From Nocardia otitidiscaviarum NBRC 14405 (GTDB taxonomy: Bacteria; Actinomycetota; Actinomycetes; Mycobacteriales; Mycobacteriaceae), in NCBI RefSeq assembly GCF_000308635.1, contig NZ_BAGD01000081.1, forward strand, positions 1 to 64,000: a DNA stretch of 64,000 nucleotides, written 5' to 3'. Under the pieces are notes generated by a model, which ran no database searches, was not told the origin of the DNA, and saw only the letters and a program-made list of their open reading frames with translations. Of this stretch, positions 8,216 to 16,506 are shown one piece after another (position 1 is the first letter of the stretch; every line of letters begins with the position of its first letter). The position numbers were made by a program, and so were the translations under genes.

Positions 8216-8791
8216 TCACAAGCGCCGACGCTCGGCGAGCGCGGCGAGAGCTACGGCGGACAACAGGGCGGCGGTGATCGACCACAGCGCCATCGACGGA
8301 CCGGCGGTCTCGGAGTCGACCCGGGTGGCCGACGTGGTGGTCGTGGGGGTGGCAGGTGGCCGGGAACCGGCGAAATCGACCGGGATCTGCGCGGAATTCG
8401 CGTCGATCACCGATTGCGGTTCGGTGCCGGGCAGCGGCGCGGCGGCGATCACACACTGCCGCTGCGTGCAGTCGATATCACCGAAACGAGCTCGCGCGGT
8501 GAGGGTTACGGTCGGGATGGTGCCGTCGGCGGCGATATTGACGAAGGTGGCCCCGCCTTCCAGGTCGCAGTCCCGCAGCCCGTTGGCGAAGCCCTGCGTG
8601 CACAGGCCCACGGCGACGGCGGCCAGGCCGGGCCGGAAGCCGCTGCCGTCCACCGTGATTCGCTGCCCCTCGGTGAGGCCCGAACTCGCGCTCACCGACA
8701 GCGCGGGCGGGTCCTCCGGTGCCGCGTACGCGGGTGCGGTGACGGACAGCGCCGCCAGCGTGATGGAACAGACCGCGGCCGCGCGGATCAT
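8216..8791 (-). CDS. Secreted neocarzinostatin-like protein, paralogue
   Basis: 191 residues with the same layout as its downstream neighbour: signal peptide ending AYAA (near residue 24), Ig-like domain with ASSGLTEGQRITVDGSGF and Cys pairs, a Pro/Thr linker, a C-terminal hydrophobic helix (about 168-187) and ERRRL. ATG 8791 overlaps the upstream membrane-protein stop by 4 bases. The tandem pair probably arose by duplication. The role of both at the cell surface is unknown. Confidence 0.8.
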   Translation of the reverse strand: MIRAAAVCSITLAALSVTAPAYAAPEDPPALSVSASSGLTEGQRITVDGSGFRPGLAAVAVGLCTQGFANGLRDCDLEGGATFVNIAADGTIPTVTLTARARFGDIDCTQRQCVIAAAPLPGTEPQSVIDANSAQIPVDFAGSRPPATPTTTTSATRVDSETAGPSMALWSITAALLSAVALAALAERRRL

Positions 8792-9996
8792 GACAGCCCT
8801 CCTTCGAGCACCGGGTGGGCGGCGCTGGTTCGCGCCGGTCGAGGACGCGCCGAGCGCGCGTACAGCGCGGCGGCGATCAGGACGGGCAGGGCGAGCGCGG
8901 TGAGCGCGGTCCCCGTGCCGAAGCGCGCGTCGAGCAGCGTCACCGCACCCAGCCCCAGCACCCCGGCCGCCAGAACGGCGAGCAGGGTGAGCATCGGGAA
9001 CCACGGGTGTTCCGGCACGGTCGCGGCCGTGCGGTCCAGACCCCGGGCCGCCCGTGCGGCGGCGGCCAGCGTGACCGTGATGCCGATCGCCGCACCGGCG
9101 GTGCCCGGCGCGGTGGCCACCAGGACCGGACCACCCGCGGCGAGGATCAGCAGCACCGGTACGGCGCCGACGTGCGGGCCGGGCAGTGCCACCGCGATAC
9201 CCGCGGGCACCGCGGCCAGCAGCAGCAACCCCACCTGGTCGGCACCGAAGGCTTCCCAGCGGAAGAGCAGCAGATGCAGTGCGGGCAGTACGGTGCCGCC
9301 CAGCACGAATCCGGCGATGGCATACCCGAACAGGAGCAACCGGATCGAGACGGACACCCCCGCGTCCGCTCCGACACCCACACCTGCGCCGGCGCTGGCA
9401 CGGCCACCGGAACTTCCGTCGGAACCGCCACCGGCACTGGCACCAGCACCAGCACCGATCGGAATCGGTTCTTCCGCGGCACGTGTCACTCCCAGCGCCA
9501 GCACACTGTGCAGTCCGACAGCGATGCCCGCGACGATCAGCGCTGTGCCGGGCGTCTCGATCCAGATGGCACTCGTGCCCGCCGCGACCGCCACACCCAC
9601 GGTCATCGCCACCTGCCATCCGGCCAGGGCGCGCGGCTGTCGCCAGACCACGACGCGTCCGATCGCGATGAGCGGGCCGCAGGCCGCGCTCGCGACCAGC
9701 AGCGCCGCGACGAAAGGCACGGGCGCGGTGACCATCCCGGCGACGATGAACGCCAGCCCGGCCACGATCCCGGCCGCCGCCACCCAGGACGGCGACACCC
9801 GCCGCCACACCGCCACCGCCGCCGCCACCGAACCGGTGACCAGCGCGGTGACAGCGATATAGCCGACCGCCGCGCCGGGGACGCCGACCACCCCGCCGAA
9901 CGGCTTGCTCAGCAGCACCAGTTGCCCGCCCGCCACCGGACCAGCCCAGGCACCGGCGAGCACCAGGGCGGCGAGCCCGAGTCGATCGGAACGCAT
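8788..9996 (-). CDS. Polytopic membrane protein, MFS-like, function unknown
   Basis: 402 residues with about ten to twelve hydrophobic segments and a central Gly/Ala/Ser-rich loop (roughly residues 180-215) that splits two halves, a layout like major-facilitator transporters. I see no clear MFS signature motif, so transporter status is inference. It is first in the minus-strand operon with the two neocarzinostatin-like proteins and the Dabb protein, suggesting a joint envelope function. Its promoter shares the 340-base spacer with the nitrilase operon, which holds two copies of the GTTTC-N7-GAAAC box. Confidence 0.6.
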   Translation of the reverse strand: MRSDRLGLAALVLAGAWAGPVAGGQLVLLSKPFGGVVGVPGAAVGYIAVTALVTGSVAAAVAVWRRVSPSWVAAAGIVAGLAFIVAGMVTAPVPFVAALLVASAACGPLIAIGRVVVWRQPRALAGWQVAMTVGVAVAAGTSAIWIETPGTALIVAGIAVGLHSVLALGVTRAAEEPIPIGAGAGASAGGGSDGSSGGRASAGAGVGVGADAGVSVSIRLLLFGYAIAGFVLGGTVLPALHLLLFRWEAFGADQVGLLLLAAVPAGIAVALPGPHVGAVPVLLILAAGGPVLVATAPGTAGAAIGITVTLAAAARAARGLDRTAATVPEHPWFPMLTLLAVLAAGVLGLGAVTLLDARFGTGTALTALALPVLIAAALYARSARPRPARTSAAHPVLEGGLS

Positions 9997-10096
9997 ATCA
10001 CCCCTCCGACCTGCGCCGCGGACCAGCGCTGCCGGACGCGGCGGACGGAAACGGGGATCGGTGCGATTCGCAGGTCGTCATCCTTACCTCCTGCGA

Positions 10097-10117
10097 GCGT
10101 TTCTCTGAAGGAAACGC
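10097..10117. promoter_or_regulatory. Operator-like palindrome, copy 1
   Basis: GCGTTTC-TCTGAAG-GAAACGC: perfect 7-base arms around a 7-base spacer, 100 bases upstream of the membrane-protein gene. A second GAAAC/GTTTC pairing (GAAAC-GCA-GTTTC) overlaps its right arm. The copy at 10290 shares 19 of 21 positions, including most of the spacer. Confidence 0.65.
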
Positions 10118-10289
10118 AGTTTCGGAATTGCCATATTGAACCTGCACCTCCACCGGGTGTCAAGGCGAAACGAATGCGCCCGCAAGGGAAACAGCAAGAT
10201 CGCGGCACTGCCGATTACCACGGCGTGAAATCCGCGAACGCGGCTGGACAGATCCGGGCACCGGGTACAGAATCAGACCTATGGAAACA

Positions 10290-10310
10290 GCGTTTCGATG
10301 AAGGAAACGC
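10290..10310. promoter_or_regulatory. Operator-like palindrome, copy 2
   Basis: GCGTTTC-GATGAAG-GAAACGC, 27 bases upstream of the nitrilase-family start, so placed to block transcription or initiation of the eight-gene operon. It differs from copy 1 only in two spacer bases. Its right arm GAAACGC recurs three times between the divergent TetR genes (6519, 6542, 6558). Confidence 0.68.
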
Positions 10311-10336
10311 GATCCGGAGTGGAAGGGCCTCACCCT

Positions 10337-11944
10337 ATGACCCGAGTCGCGGCCGCGCAGTTCGCGGTCGGAACCGATGTCGCGGACAACCTCGCCACCT
10401 GCGTCCGCATGATCGACGCCGCCGCCGATACGGGCGCGGAACTGGTGGTACTCCCCGAGTTCTGTAACCACCTATCCTGGTACGACGACCGCGCCCATGC
10501 GCACCGAATGGCGTGCCGACTCGGAGATTCCTTTCTCACCACCATCGCCGACCGCGCCGCCCACCACGGCGTATTCGTCAAGATCGGCGTCACGCTGGCG
10601 CACCCCGACGGCCGGACCACCGGAGCCTCGCTGCTCTTCGGCCCCGCGGGCGAGCTGCTCGGCCATGCCGACAAGCAGATCCTCATGGGTGCCGAGAACG
10701 ACTATCTCGCGGTGGGCCGGGAGGATTCGCCGGTCATCGAGACCGCACTCGGCCGCCTCGGCATGTACGCCTGCATGGAGGGCGTCGTCAACGAGGTCAC
10801 CCGGTCGCTGGCGGTACGCGGCGCGCGGGTACTGCTCAACAGCCTCAACTCCTTCGCTGTCGACGAGGCGGCACTGCATATTCCGGTGCGCGCCGCCGAG
10901 AACAAGGTGTGGGTGATCGCCGCCAACAAGGTCGGCCCGCTGCTGCCGGTGGACCGGCTGCCCGAGATCGCCGCCCGGCTCGGCGTACCGCCGGATCGAC
11001 TCGACGGAGCCGGGGAGTCCCAGATCGTGGCCCCCGACGGCACCTGCGTGGCCAAGGCTCCGCCGCGCGGGGAGGCCGTGATCGTCGCCGATATCGAGAT
11101 CGCCCGCGCCGACGACAAACGACGGCCGGACGGCACCGATGTGCTCGCCGCCCGGCGGCCCGACCTCTACCGGCCGCTGCTCACCGCACCCGCCGCCCGA
11201 CAGGCCCCGACCGGCGCGGCGGCGGTGACCGCGGCGGTCGCCCGGCCCGATCACGACACCGTGCGGGCGCTGGCCACCGCCGACGCCCAGTTGATCGTGC
11301 TGCCGGAACTGGCCGCCCTGCCGGTCCCCGCACTCGTGGACGCCCTGCGCGACACCACCGCGCACGCGGTCACCACCGTCCGCGAGGGCGTCGCTCACCA
11401 CGGTCTGCTGGTGAACGCCGACGGGGTGGTGGCGCGCCAGCCGCAGCTGCATGCGACCGCGCGCCACCCCTGGCTGACCGCGCCCGTCTCGGCCCTCACC
11501 GTGATCGAACTGCCCTGGGGTCGACTGGCTCTGGTGGTCGGCGACGACACGCTGTTTCCCGAGACCTTCCGGCTGGCGGCCGTCCAGGACGCCGATGTGG
11601 TCGCGGTGTGCCACACCCCCGCCGAACCGTGGGAAGCGCGCCTCGGACTGCCCGAACGCGCGGCCGAGAATCGGCTCAATGTGGTGGCCGCCGGACTCGA
11701 CGACAGCGGTGCGCTCACCGGCGGGATCTACGCGCTCAGCCCCGATTTCACCCTCTGGACGGTCTGGGAGGGCCCGTTCGCGGGGGTGATCAGCCATCCC
11801 GACATCACCCCGGTTCCGGCCGGGGCCACCAGCGTTCGCGCCCGCATCCGACCGGCCCAGGCCGCCAACCGCCTCGTATCCCGGGGCACCGACCTGGTGG
11901 CCGATCGCCCGCGTCAACCCTTCGATTCCCTACCCGTGCCCTGA
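10337..11944 (+). CDS. Tandem two-domain carbon-nitrogen hydrolase (nitrilase superfamily)
   Basis: 535 residues, about twice one nitrilase domain. The first domain keeps the catalytic triad: Glu41 (LPEF), Lys113 (ADKQ) and Cys146 (GMYACMEG). The second starts near residue 290 and keeps LPEL, but where the Cys is expected it reads VVGDDTLFPE, so it is probably inactive and structural. Enzymes of this superfamily cleave amides or nitriles. ATG 10337 is chosen over an in-frame ATG at 10298 that lies inside the palindrome. It is the first gene of the operon with chlorophyll-catabolism-like enzymes, 45 bases before the next gene. A role in opening a pyrrole-derived amide is speculative. Confidence 0.85.
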   Translation: MTRVAAAQFAVGTDVADNLATCVRMIDAAADTGAELVVLPEFCNHLSWYDDRAHAHRMACRLGDSFLTTIADRAAHHGVFVKIGVTLAHPDGRTTGASLLFGPAGELLGHADKQILMGAENDYLAVGREDSPVIETALGRLGMYACMEGVVNEVTRSLAVRGARVLLNSLNSFAVDEAALHIPVRAAENKVWVIAANKVGPLLPVDRLPEIAARLGVPPDRLDGAGESQIVAPDGTCVAKAPPRGEAVIVADIEIARADDKRRPDGTDVLAARRPDLYRPLLTAPAARQAPTGAAAVTAAVARPDHDTVRALATADAQLIVLPELAALPVPALVDALRDTTAHAVTTVREGVAHHGLLVNADGVVARQPQLHATARHPWLTAPVSALTVIELPWGRLALVVGDDTLFPETFRLAAVQDADVVAVCHTPAEPWEARLGLPERAAENRLNVVAAGLDDSGALTGGIYALSPDFTLWTVWEGPFAGVISHPDITPVPAGATSVRARIRPAQAANRLVSRGTDLVADRPRQPFDSLPVP

Positions 11945-11989
11945 CGAAAGCAGCCGTGTGACAACCGTATCGACGACTCCGGAGCAGCC

Positions 11990-12799
11990 ATGAGCGAAAC
12001 CCTGCAACACGTCGAGCAGCTGGTCGACCAGACCCCGCGCGCCGATGTGACCGAGACCTTCGAGGAGTGGCGGGCGCTGCTGACCGGATTGAAATCCCGT
12101 ATCGCCGACCGCTTCACGCTCACCCGCGATCCCTCGACCGCCGATCTGGAGACCTACGGCGACCCGGACGGTGGTCCCTCCGGCAGCCTCGCCGCCTACG
12201 CCGGACCGGAGATCGACTGGCTGGTGCACTCCTGGATCGGCGATCCCCGAACCGGTTTCGTGAACCTGCATCTCACCGTGTGGCTGGGCCCGCACATCCG
12301 GGTGCCGCACCTCGGATCGGCGCTGCTGCTGTGGCCGGAGGGCTGGTTCTACGTGGACGCGATCCCGCGCGGCGACCTCGTCGGCGACGGCGCGTACTTC
12401 GACGACTTCTACGCCCCCAATGACGAACCCTGGCTGGACTTCAAGCGCGACCACCCGGATTTCACCTGGTTCACCAGCCGCACCGGCTTCATTCGCGGCA
12501 GCCTCTCCCCCACCGCGTACTGCTATTCCTTTCCGCCCACGCGACCGAATCTCGACACCGTGGCGCAGGTGCTGACCTCCCGTGTGGAGCAGTGGCTGAC
12601 CTGGGTGGACGCCGCCGAACCCGTGCCCGCCTCGGAACGCCCCACACTGGCCGAGCGAGATCTGGCCATCCGCCGCAATATCGCCGAGCGGGATCCGGCG
12701 AATGTCATGGGAGAGCGGTTCTTCCGGCCCGAACTCACCCAGCGGCTGGTGCGCGCGCTCTGGGGCGGCGACCGTGAACTGCCGAGGCCGACCGCATGA
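11990..12799 (+). CDS. Red chlorophyll catabolite reductase (RCCR)-like protein, copy 1
   Basis: 269 residues. Compared from memory with Arabidopsis RCCR it shares the order of several blocks: IDWLVHSWIGDP against IDFVIGSWIHC, a following strand pair, FYVDAIPRGDLVGDGAYFDDFY against LILDLPHRKDLVLNPDYLKEYY, GFIRGSLSPTAY against LFVRSAFSPTAS, and a C-terminal RDLAIRRNI...RLVRALWG against RDKSFRRKS...VVHAIKEAFG. RCCRs are ferredoxin-dependent bilin reductases that reduce the C15/C16 region of linear tetrapyrroles. No ferredoxin is seen in this window. GGAGCAGCC precedes ATG 11990. The stop overlaps the next start by 4 bases. Family assignment is moderate; substrate is inference. Confidence 0.7.
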   Translation: MSETLQHVEQLVDQTPRADVTETFEEWRALLTGLKSRIADRFTLTRDPSTADLETYGDPDGGPSGSLAAYAGPEIDWLVHSWIGDPRTGFVNLHLTVWLGPHIRVPHLGSALLLWPEGWFYVDAIPRGDLVGDGAYFDDFYAPNDEPWLDFKRDHPDFTWFTSRTGFIRGSLSPTAYCYSFPPTRPNLDTVAQVLTSRVEQWLTWVDAAEPVPASERPTLAERDLAIRRNIAERDPANVMGERFFRPELTQRLVRALWGGDRELPRPTA

Positions 12800-13743
12800 C
12801 ACTCATTCGCTCCCTGTGGTGGTCGGCGCGCACCGACGGCACCGCACCGTTCGACACCGCCCACCTGAAGGTCTACTACCCGGCCGTCGCCACCGGTTCC
12901 GACGCCGAACGGCTCACCGGCGTGTTCCCGCCCGATCCGGCGGGCGCGCCCTATCCGGTGGTGGTTTTCCTGTCCGGGGTCAATGTCGGGCAGGAGTCCT
13001 ACCGCCGCTTCGCCACCGCGGTCGCCGCGACCGGATTCGTGGTGGTCACCTTGGATCGGGTAGCCGAACTGTTCGGCGGGCAGCGTGGGCTCACCCCGGG
13101 TGTGGATCTGGACGCCGCCCGCCCGGACGCCTACGGCACCCGGCCGACCTGCCCGACCATCGGCGCGGTGCTGGCCGCCCTGGCCGAACTGAACGACCAG
13201 CCGCCCTTGCACGGCGCGCTCGATCTGGAGCGAGTCGCCCTGGGCGGACATTCGGCGGGCGGCACCGTGGCCCTCCAGTCCGCGCGCTTCTTCCCCGAGA
13301 TCGCGGCGGTATTCGCCTGGGGCGCGCACACACTCGTCGCCACCATGCTGGGCTGGGCGCCGGGCACCGTGCTGCCCGCCCAGACCGCCTGCCCGGTGCT
13401 GCTGGGTGTGGGGTCACGCGACGGGGTGATCCAGGGCAGCGCCGACCGCTACGGCGAGGAGGGGGACGAGCGGCCCGATCCGGTGCGGCGCACCTTCACC
13501 GAGGCGCTGCCCGACGGCGATCACCTGCTGGCGGAGGTGGCGGGAGCCAATCACTTCGGGATCGCCGACGCCGACCCCACCGCCGCACGCGCCTTCCTCG
13601 ACGGCGTCGGCGACACCGACGCACTGCCCTCGTTCGCGCGGCTGGTCTCGATCTTCCTGCGGACGCACCTGCGCGGCGATGCCGTGGCCAAGACCGAACT
13701 GGCCGAATTCGACGATGCCGCACTGCGTCTGACCCGGCGATAG
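12796..13743 (+). CDS. Chlorophyllase-like alpha/beta hydrolase
   Basis: 315 residues. The oxyanion-strand segment YPVVVFLSGVNVGQESY, followed by VAATGFVVVTLD, matches the pattern FPVVMFLHGFN...VASHGFIVV of plant chlorophyllases. The nucleophile elbow GGHSAGG (Ser153), preceded by LDLERVAL, corresponds to their VDLSKLALAGHSRGG. An Asp (VGSRDGV) and a His (GANHFG) complete a plausible triad. There is no signal peptide, so it is probably cytoplasmic. Chlorophyllases remove phytol from chlorophyll or pheophytin; a dienelactone-hydrolase-like esterase is the alternative. It is coupled to the upstream RCCR-like gene (ATGA) and 8 bases before the Rieske gene. Confidence 0.75.
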   Translation: MTLIRSLWWSARTDGTAPFDTAHLKVYYPAVATGSDAERLTGVFPPDPAGAPYPVVVFLSGVNVGQESYRRFATAVAATGFVVVTLDRVAELFGGQRGLTPGVDLDAARPDAYGTRPTCPTIGAVLAALAELNDQPPLHGALDLERVALGGHSAGGTVALQSARFFPEIAAVFAWGAHTLVATMLGWAPGTVLPAQTACPVLLGVGSRDGVIQGSADRYGEEGDERPDPVRRTFTEALPDGDHLLAEVAGANHFGIADADPTAARAFLDGVGDTDALPSFARLVSIFLRTHLRGDAVAKTELAEFDDAALRLTRR

Positions 13744-13751
13744 GAACCACC

Positions 13752-14873
13752 ATGCTGAAGAACTTCTGGTACGCCCTGGAATTCGCCGACCGCATCGGGC
13801 GGCAACCCCGGAAGGTGACCTGTCTCGGGCAGGATTTCGTGCTGTTCCGCACCCGCTCCGGCACGGTCACCTGCCTGTCGGATCTGTGTGTGCATCGGGG
13901 CGGTGCGCTGTCCATGGGCACGGTCACCGACGACTGCATCGCCTGCCCGTACCACGGCTGGCAGTACAACAGCGAGGGTGTCTGTGTGAAGATCCCGGCC
14001 AATGCCGAGGAGCGCAAGATCCCCCGCAAGGCGCGGATCGACGCCTATCCGACCGTGGAGCGCTACGGCATGGTCTGGGCGTTCCTGGGCGATCTCCCGG
14101 AGGCGGAACGCCCGCCCATCCCGGTCATTCCCGAACACGACGACCCGGAGTTCCGGGTGGTGCAGTTCGAGATGGAGATCGACGCCAATTACGAACGGGC
14201 ACTGGAGAACGTGGTCGACGCCGCGCATACGCCGTTCGTGCACGGCACCAGCTTCGGCAACCCGGACAAGCCAGAGATCCCGGACTTTCGTATCCGCCAG
14301 ACGGATTGGTCCGCCGAGGCCGATATCCAGCTCAGTCCGCCACTGCCCACGGGGCTGTGGGGACTGCTGGCCCGGCGGCGACCCCGCCCGGAATCGGTCA
14401 CCGTGACCAACGCCTGGTATCTGCCGAACATCGTGAAGCTGCACATCCGGCTGCCGATCGGCGACATGCTGCTCTACGACTTCAATATTCCGCTCTCCCA
14501 GGAACGCACGCTGGTCAAGATCCTGGGCTACCGCAATTTCTTCACCGGGGCGTGGGCGGACGGCAACGCGCGCAAGCGCATCGAGAAGATCCTGCTGCAG
14601 GACCGGCCGGTGGTGGAATCGCAGCGGCCCGAACTGCTGCCCTTCGACCTGTCCGACGAGCTGCACGTGCGCAGCGACGGCCTCCAGGTGGCCTACCGGC
14701 GGCGACGGTTGGAACTGCGCAAGCAGGGGTGGTGGGTCGGCGACGACGACATCATCACCGGCGACTCGCCGCGCCGGACGGCGACCGTCATCGCCTCCCC
14801 CGCCCGCCGCGACAATCCCGAACTGGCCAGTGCCTGGGTGCACAAGGCCCGCACCGGAGGTAATCCCGAATGA
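13752..14873 (+). CDS. Rieske non-haem iron oxygenase, pheophorbide a oxygenase (PAO)-like
   Basis: 373 residues. The Rieske centre is Cys46-x-His48 (CVHRGG) and Cys65-x2-His68 (CPYHGW), followed by EGVCVKIP, which matches the GKCVKIP of plant PAO. The mononuclear iron motif is NVVDAAHTPFVH (Asp156, His159, His164), equivalent to NLMDPAHVPISH in PAO. PAO opens the chlorin ring of pheophorbide a using O2 and ferredoxin; related VanA-type enzymes demethylate aromatic ethers. Plant PAO has extra C-terminal membrane helices that this protein lacks. It lies between two RCCR-like genes, chlorophyllase-like upstream, as expected for a ring-opening step followed by bilin reduction. Ribosome site AGGAACC before ATG 13752. 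Confidence 0.82.
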   Translation: MLKNFWYALEFADRIGRQPRKVTCLGQDFVLFRTRSGTVTCLSDLCVHRGGALSMGTVTDDCIACPYHGWQYNSEGVCVKIPANAEERKIPRKARIDAYPTVERYGMVWAFLGDLPEAERPPIPVIPEHDDPEFRVVQFEMEIDANYERALENVVDAAHTPFVHGTSFGNPDKPEIPDFRIRQTDWSAEADIQLSPPLPTGLWGLLARRRPRPESVTVTNAWYLPNIVKLHIRLPIGDMLLYDFNIPLSQERTLVKILGYRNFFTGAWADGNARKRIEKILLQDRPVVESQRPELLPFDLSDELHVRSDGLQVAYRRRRLELRKQGWWVGDDDIITGDSPRRTATVIASPARRDNPELASAWVHKARTGGNPE

Positions 14874-15565
14874 GCCTGCCCACCGCGCTCTGCGAGCGCA
14901 CCCTGTCGGCGTTGCGCACCGCGCTCGGTCTCACCGTCGCCGAGGATCTGCCGCTGACCAGCGCCATGTCGCCCGATCCGGTGGGCAGGCTGCGGGTGCT
15001 GCGCGGCGGCCCCATCGACAAGGCGGTGGTGGTGGATCTGGTGGTGCCGCCCATCGGACTCGACAGCCACATGGTGTTCGCCTTCACCGGAAGTGACTCC
15101 GCTGTACCGCATTTCACCCTGGACGCGGTATACGCGGGTGACTACCACGCCATGCACCTGGATCTCATCCCGCGCGTGGACCTGGCGGTGCACCTGGACT
15201 ATCTCGATGCCGCCTTCGGACCGCTCACCGATCCGCTGGCGGAGGCGTGGCGCATCGACGGGCTCTCCGCCGCCGCCATCGGACCCCGGCAGCGGGCAAT
15301 GATGTCGCCGTGGATGGTGGTGTGCCGGGCCACCGAGGCCGCGTTCAAGGCCCTCGACGCCACCGTGGACCGATATCTCGAGCATTGGCTGACGCTGGCG
15401 GACAGCGGCGTCGCGACCGTGGACGCCGAGCTGGCGGTGCGCGACCGTCGCCAGCGCGCCAACCTGTTCAGCCCCGAGGTCGATCCGGTGTGGGGGCGGG
15501 TCGCTCAATTGCTCGGCGCCGAACAGGCCGAACGGGTGCGCGGCGAACTGCTCGCCGCCCGGTGA
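14870..15565 (+). CDS. Red chlorophyll catabolite reductase (RCCR)-like protein, copy 2
   Basis: 231 residues, shorter than plant RCCR. The pattern VPHFTLDAVYAGDYHAMHLDL, then RVDLAVHLDYLDAAFGP, parallels APNFVVELIQ...ILDLPHRKDLVLNPDYLKEYY. SPWMVVCRATEAAF parallels the SPSLFVRSAFSPTAS region, and the C-terminal RDRRQRANLF...VWGRVAQLLGAEQAERVRGELL parallels the RDKSFRRKS...PRMFGEEVSSRVVHAI helix. The two bacterial copies are only distantly alike, so they may form a heteromer or act on different intermediates. Both ends overlap neighbours by 4 bases (ATGA, GTGA). Reading it as a bilin-reductase fold is an inference from these blocks and the context. Confidence 0.62.
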   Translation: MSLPTALCERTLSALRTALGLTVAEDLPLTSAMSPDPVGRLRVLRGGPIDKAVVVDLVVPPIGLDSHMVFAFTGSDSAVPHFTLDAVYAGDYHAMHLDLIPRVDLAVHLDYLDAAFGPLTDPLAEAWRIDGLSAAAIGPRQRAMMSPWMVVCRATEAAFKALDATVDRYLEHWLTLADSGVATVDAELAVRDRRQRANLFSPEVDPVWGRVAQLLGAEQAERVRGELLAAR

Positions 15566-16506
15566 GAGACGGTGACGAGTTGAGAGAAGGTAGCGCCATC
15601 GACGCTCCGAGCAATTTCCAGCAGCGCATCGCGGGTGAATGGGTGGGCCGCCCCTCCCTGTTCGACGCGGGCGGCACCTGGTGCGGTTTCGAGGACATCC
15701 GCCGCGCGTCGGTGTACGAGAACGGCACCACCACCTACTACATGGACGGCGGCCTCACCGGCGGCGGCACGCTGGCGGGCCGCTTCGCCCTCGGCGCACC
15801 GTTCGCCTTCGGCGTCCGCGACTCCGACGCCGACCGGATCTACACCGGCCCCGACTTCTTCGGATCGGGGCAGCCCTACGGCGGGTTCGTGGACGCCAAC
15901 TACTACGGTCCGGGCTGGCAGGTCGGGCTGAACACCTGGAACCAGACCCTCGGCGACACTCAGGTGTACTCCTCGGTGCTGTACCAGGGGCCCGCGCTGG
16001 TCGGGGTGTTCACCGGTCTCTACACGCGCGACCCGGAGCTGGTCGAGCAGCGGGTCGAGACCGAAACCCGCTGTGGGCCGGTCGTCTTCACCGTGCCGAC
16101 CAAGGAGAAGAGCCGCTACGCCGGTGAGCTGGAACTGTGGTCGGCCACGCAGCAGCCGCTGGGCGAGCTGCGGATGGAACTCGAGATCGACCCGGTGACC
16201 CTGCTGGTGGCCGAACACCGCCTGGTCATGTCGGGCCCGGTCGCCTCCGACTCCCGGATCACGGTGCGCCGCGACGGCGTACGGTCCTTCCACGAGGGCC
16301 CCGATGTGTGGGGCAACGGAAACTCCTACGGCAGAGCCAATTTCGTGCGACTGCACACCGTCGACGGCCGTCGGCTGATCGGCCGCGAGTTCATGATGGA
16401 CGCCGAACCGGGTATGGGCGCGGGCACCCGGATGGCCGTCGTGTACCAGATGTTCGACCACAACAGCCTGGCCGCGGTCATGCACGGCGTACTGGAGCGC
16501 ACATGA
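15562..16506 (+). CDS. Conserved-looking protein of unknown function in the chlorophyll-catabolism-like operon
   Basis: 314 residues from GTG 15562 (a TTG at 15580 is an alternative start). I recognise no family. The sequence is rich in Gly, Tyr, Thr and short alternating hydrophobic stretches with few helices, suggesting an extended beta structure, perhaps two lipocalin-like halves. IAGEWVGRPSLFDAGGTW at the start and ELRMELEIDPVTLLVAEHRL later look like lipocalin/THAP4-type strands. No signal peptide or membrane helix. Its position between RCCR-like copy 2 and the NOL-like SDR, overlapping both by 4 bases, implies a role in the same pathway, for example carrying a hydrophobic tetrapyrrole. 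That role is inference. Confidence 0.8.
   Translation: MRDGDELREGSAIDAPSNFQQRIAGEWVGRPSLFDAGGTWCGFEDIRRASVYENGTTTYYMDGGLTGGGTLAGRFALGAPFAFGVRDSDADRIYTGPDFFGSGQPYGGFVDANYYGPGWQVGLNTWNQTLGDTQVYSSVLYQGPALVGVFTGLYTRDPELVEQRVETETRCGPVVFTVPTKEKSRYAGELELWSATQQPLGELRMELEIDPVTLLVAEHRLVMSGPVASDSRITVRRDGVRSFHEGPDVWGNGNSYGRANFVRLHTVDGRRLIGREFMMDAEPGMGAGTRMAVVYQMFDHNSLAAVMHGVLERT

Noticed and set aside
10298..10336. In-frame ATG 10298 as start of the nitrilase-like gene
   Set aside because: It lies inside the palindrome 10290-10310 and the family sequence begins at ATG 10337, with AAGGG about 10 bases before it.
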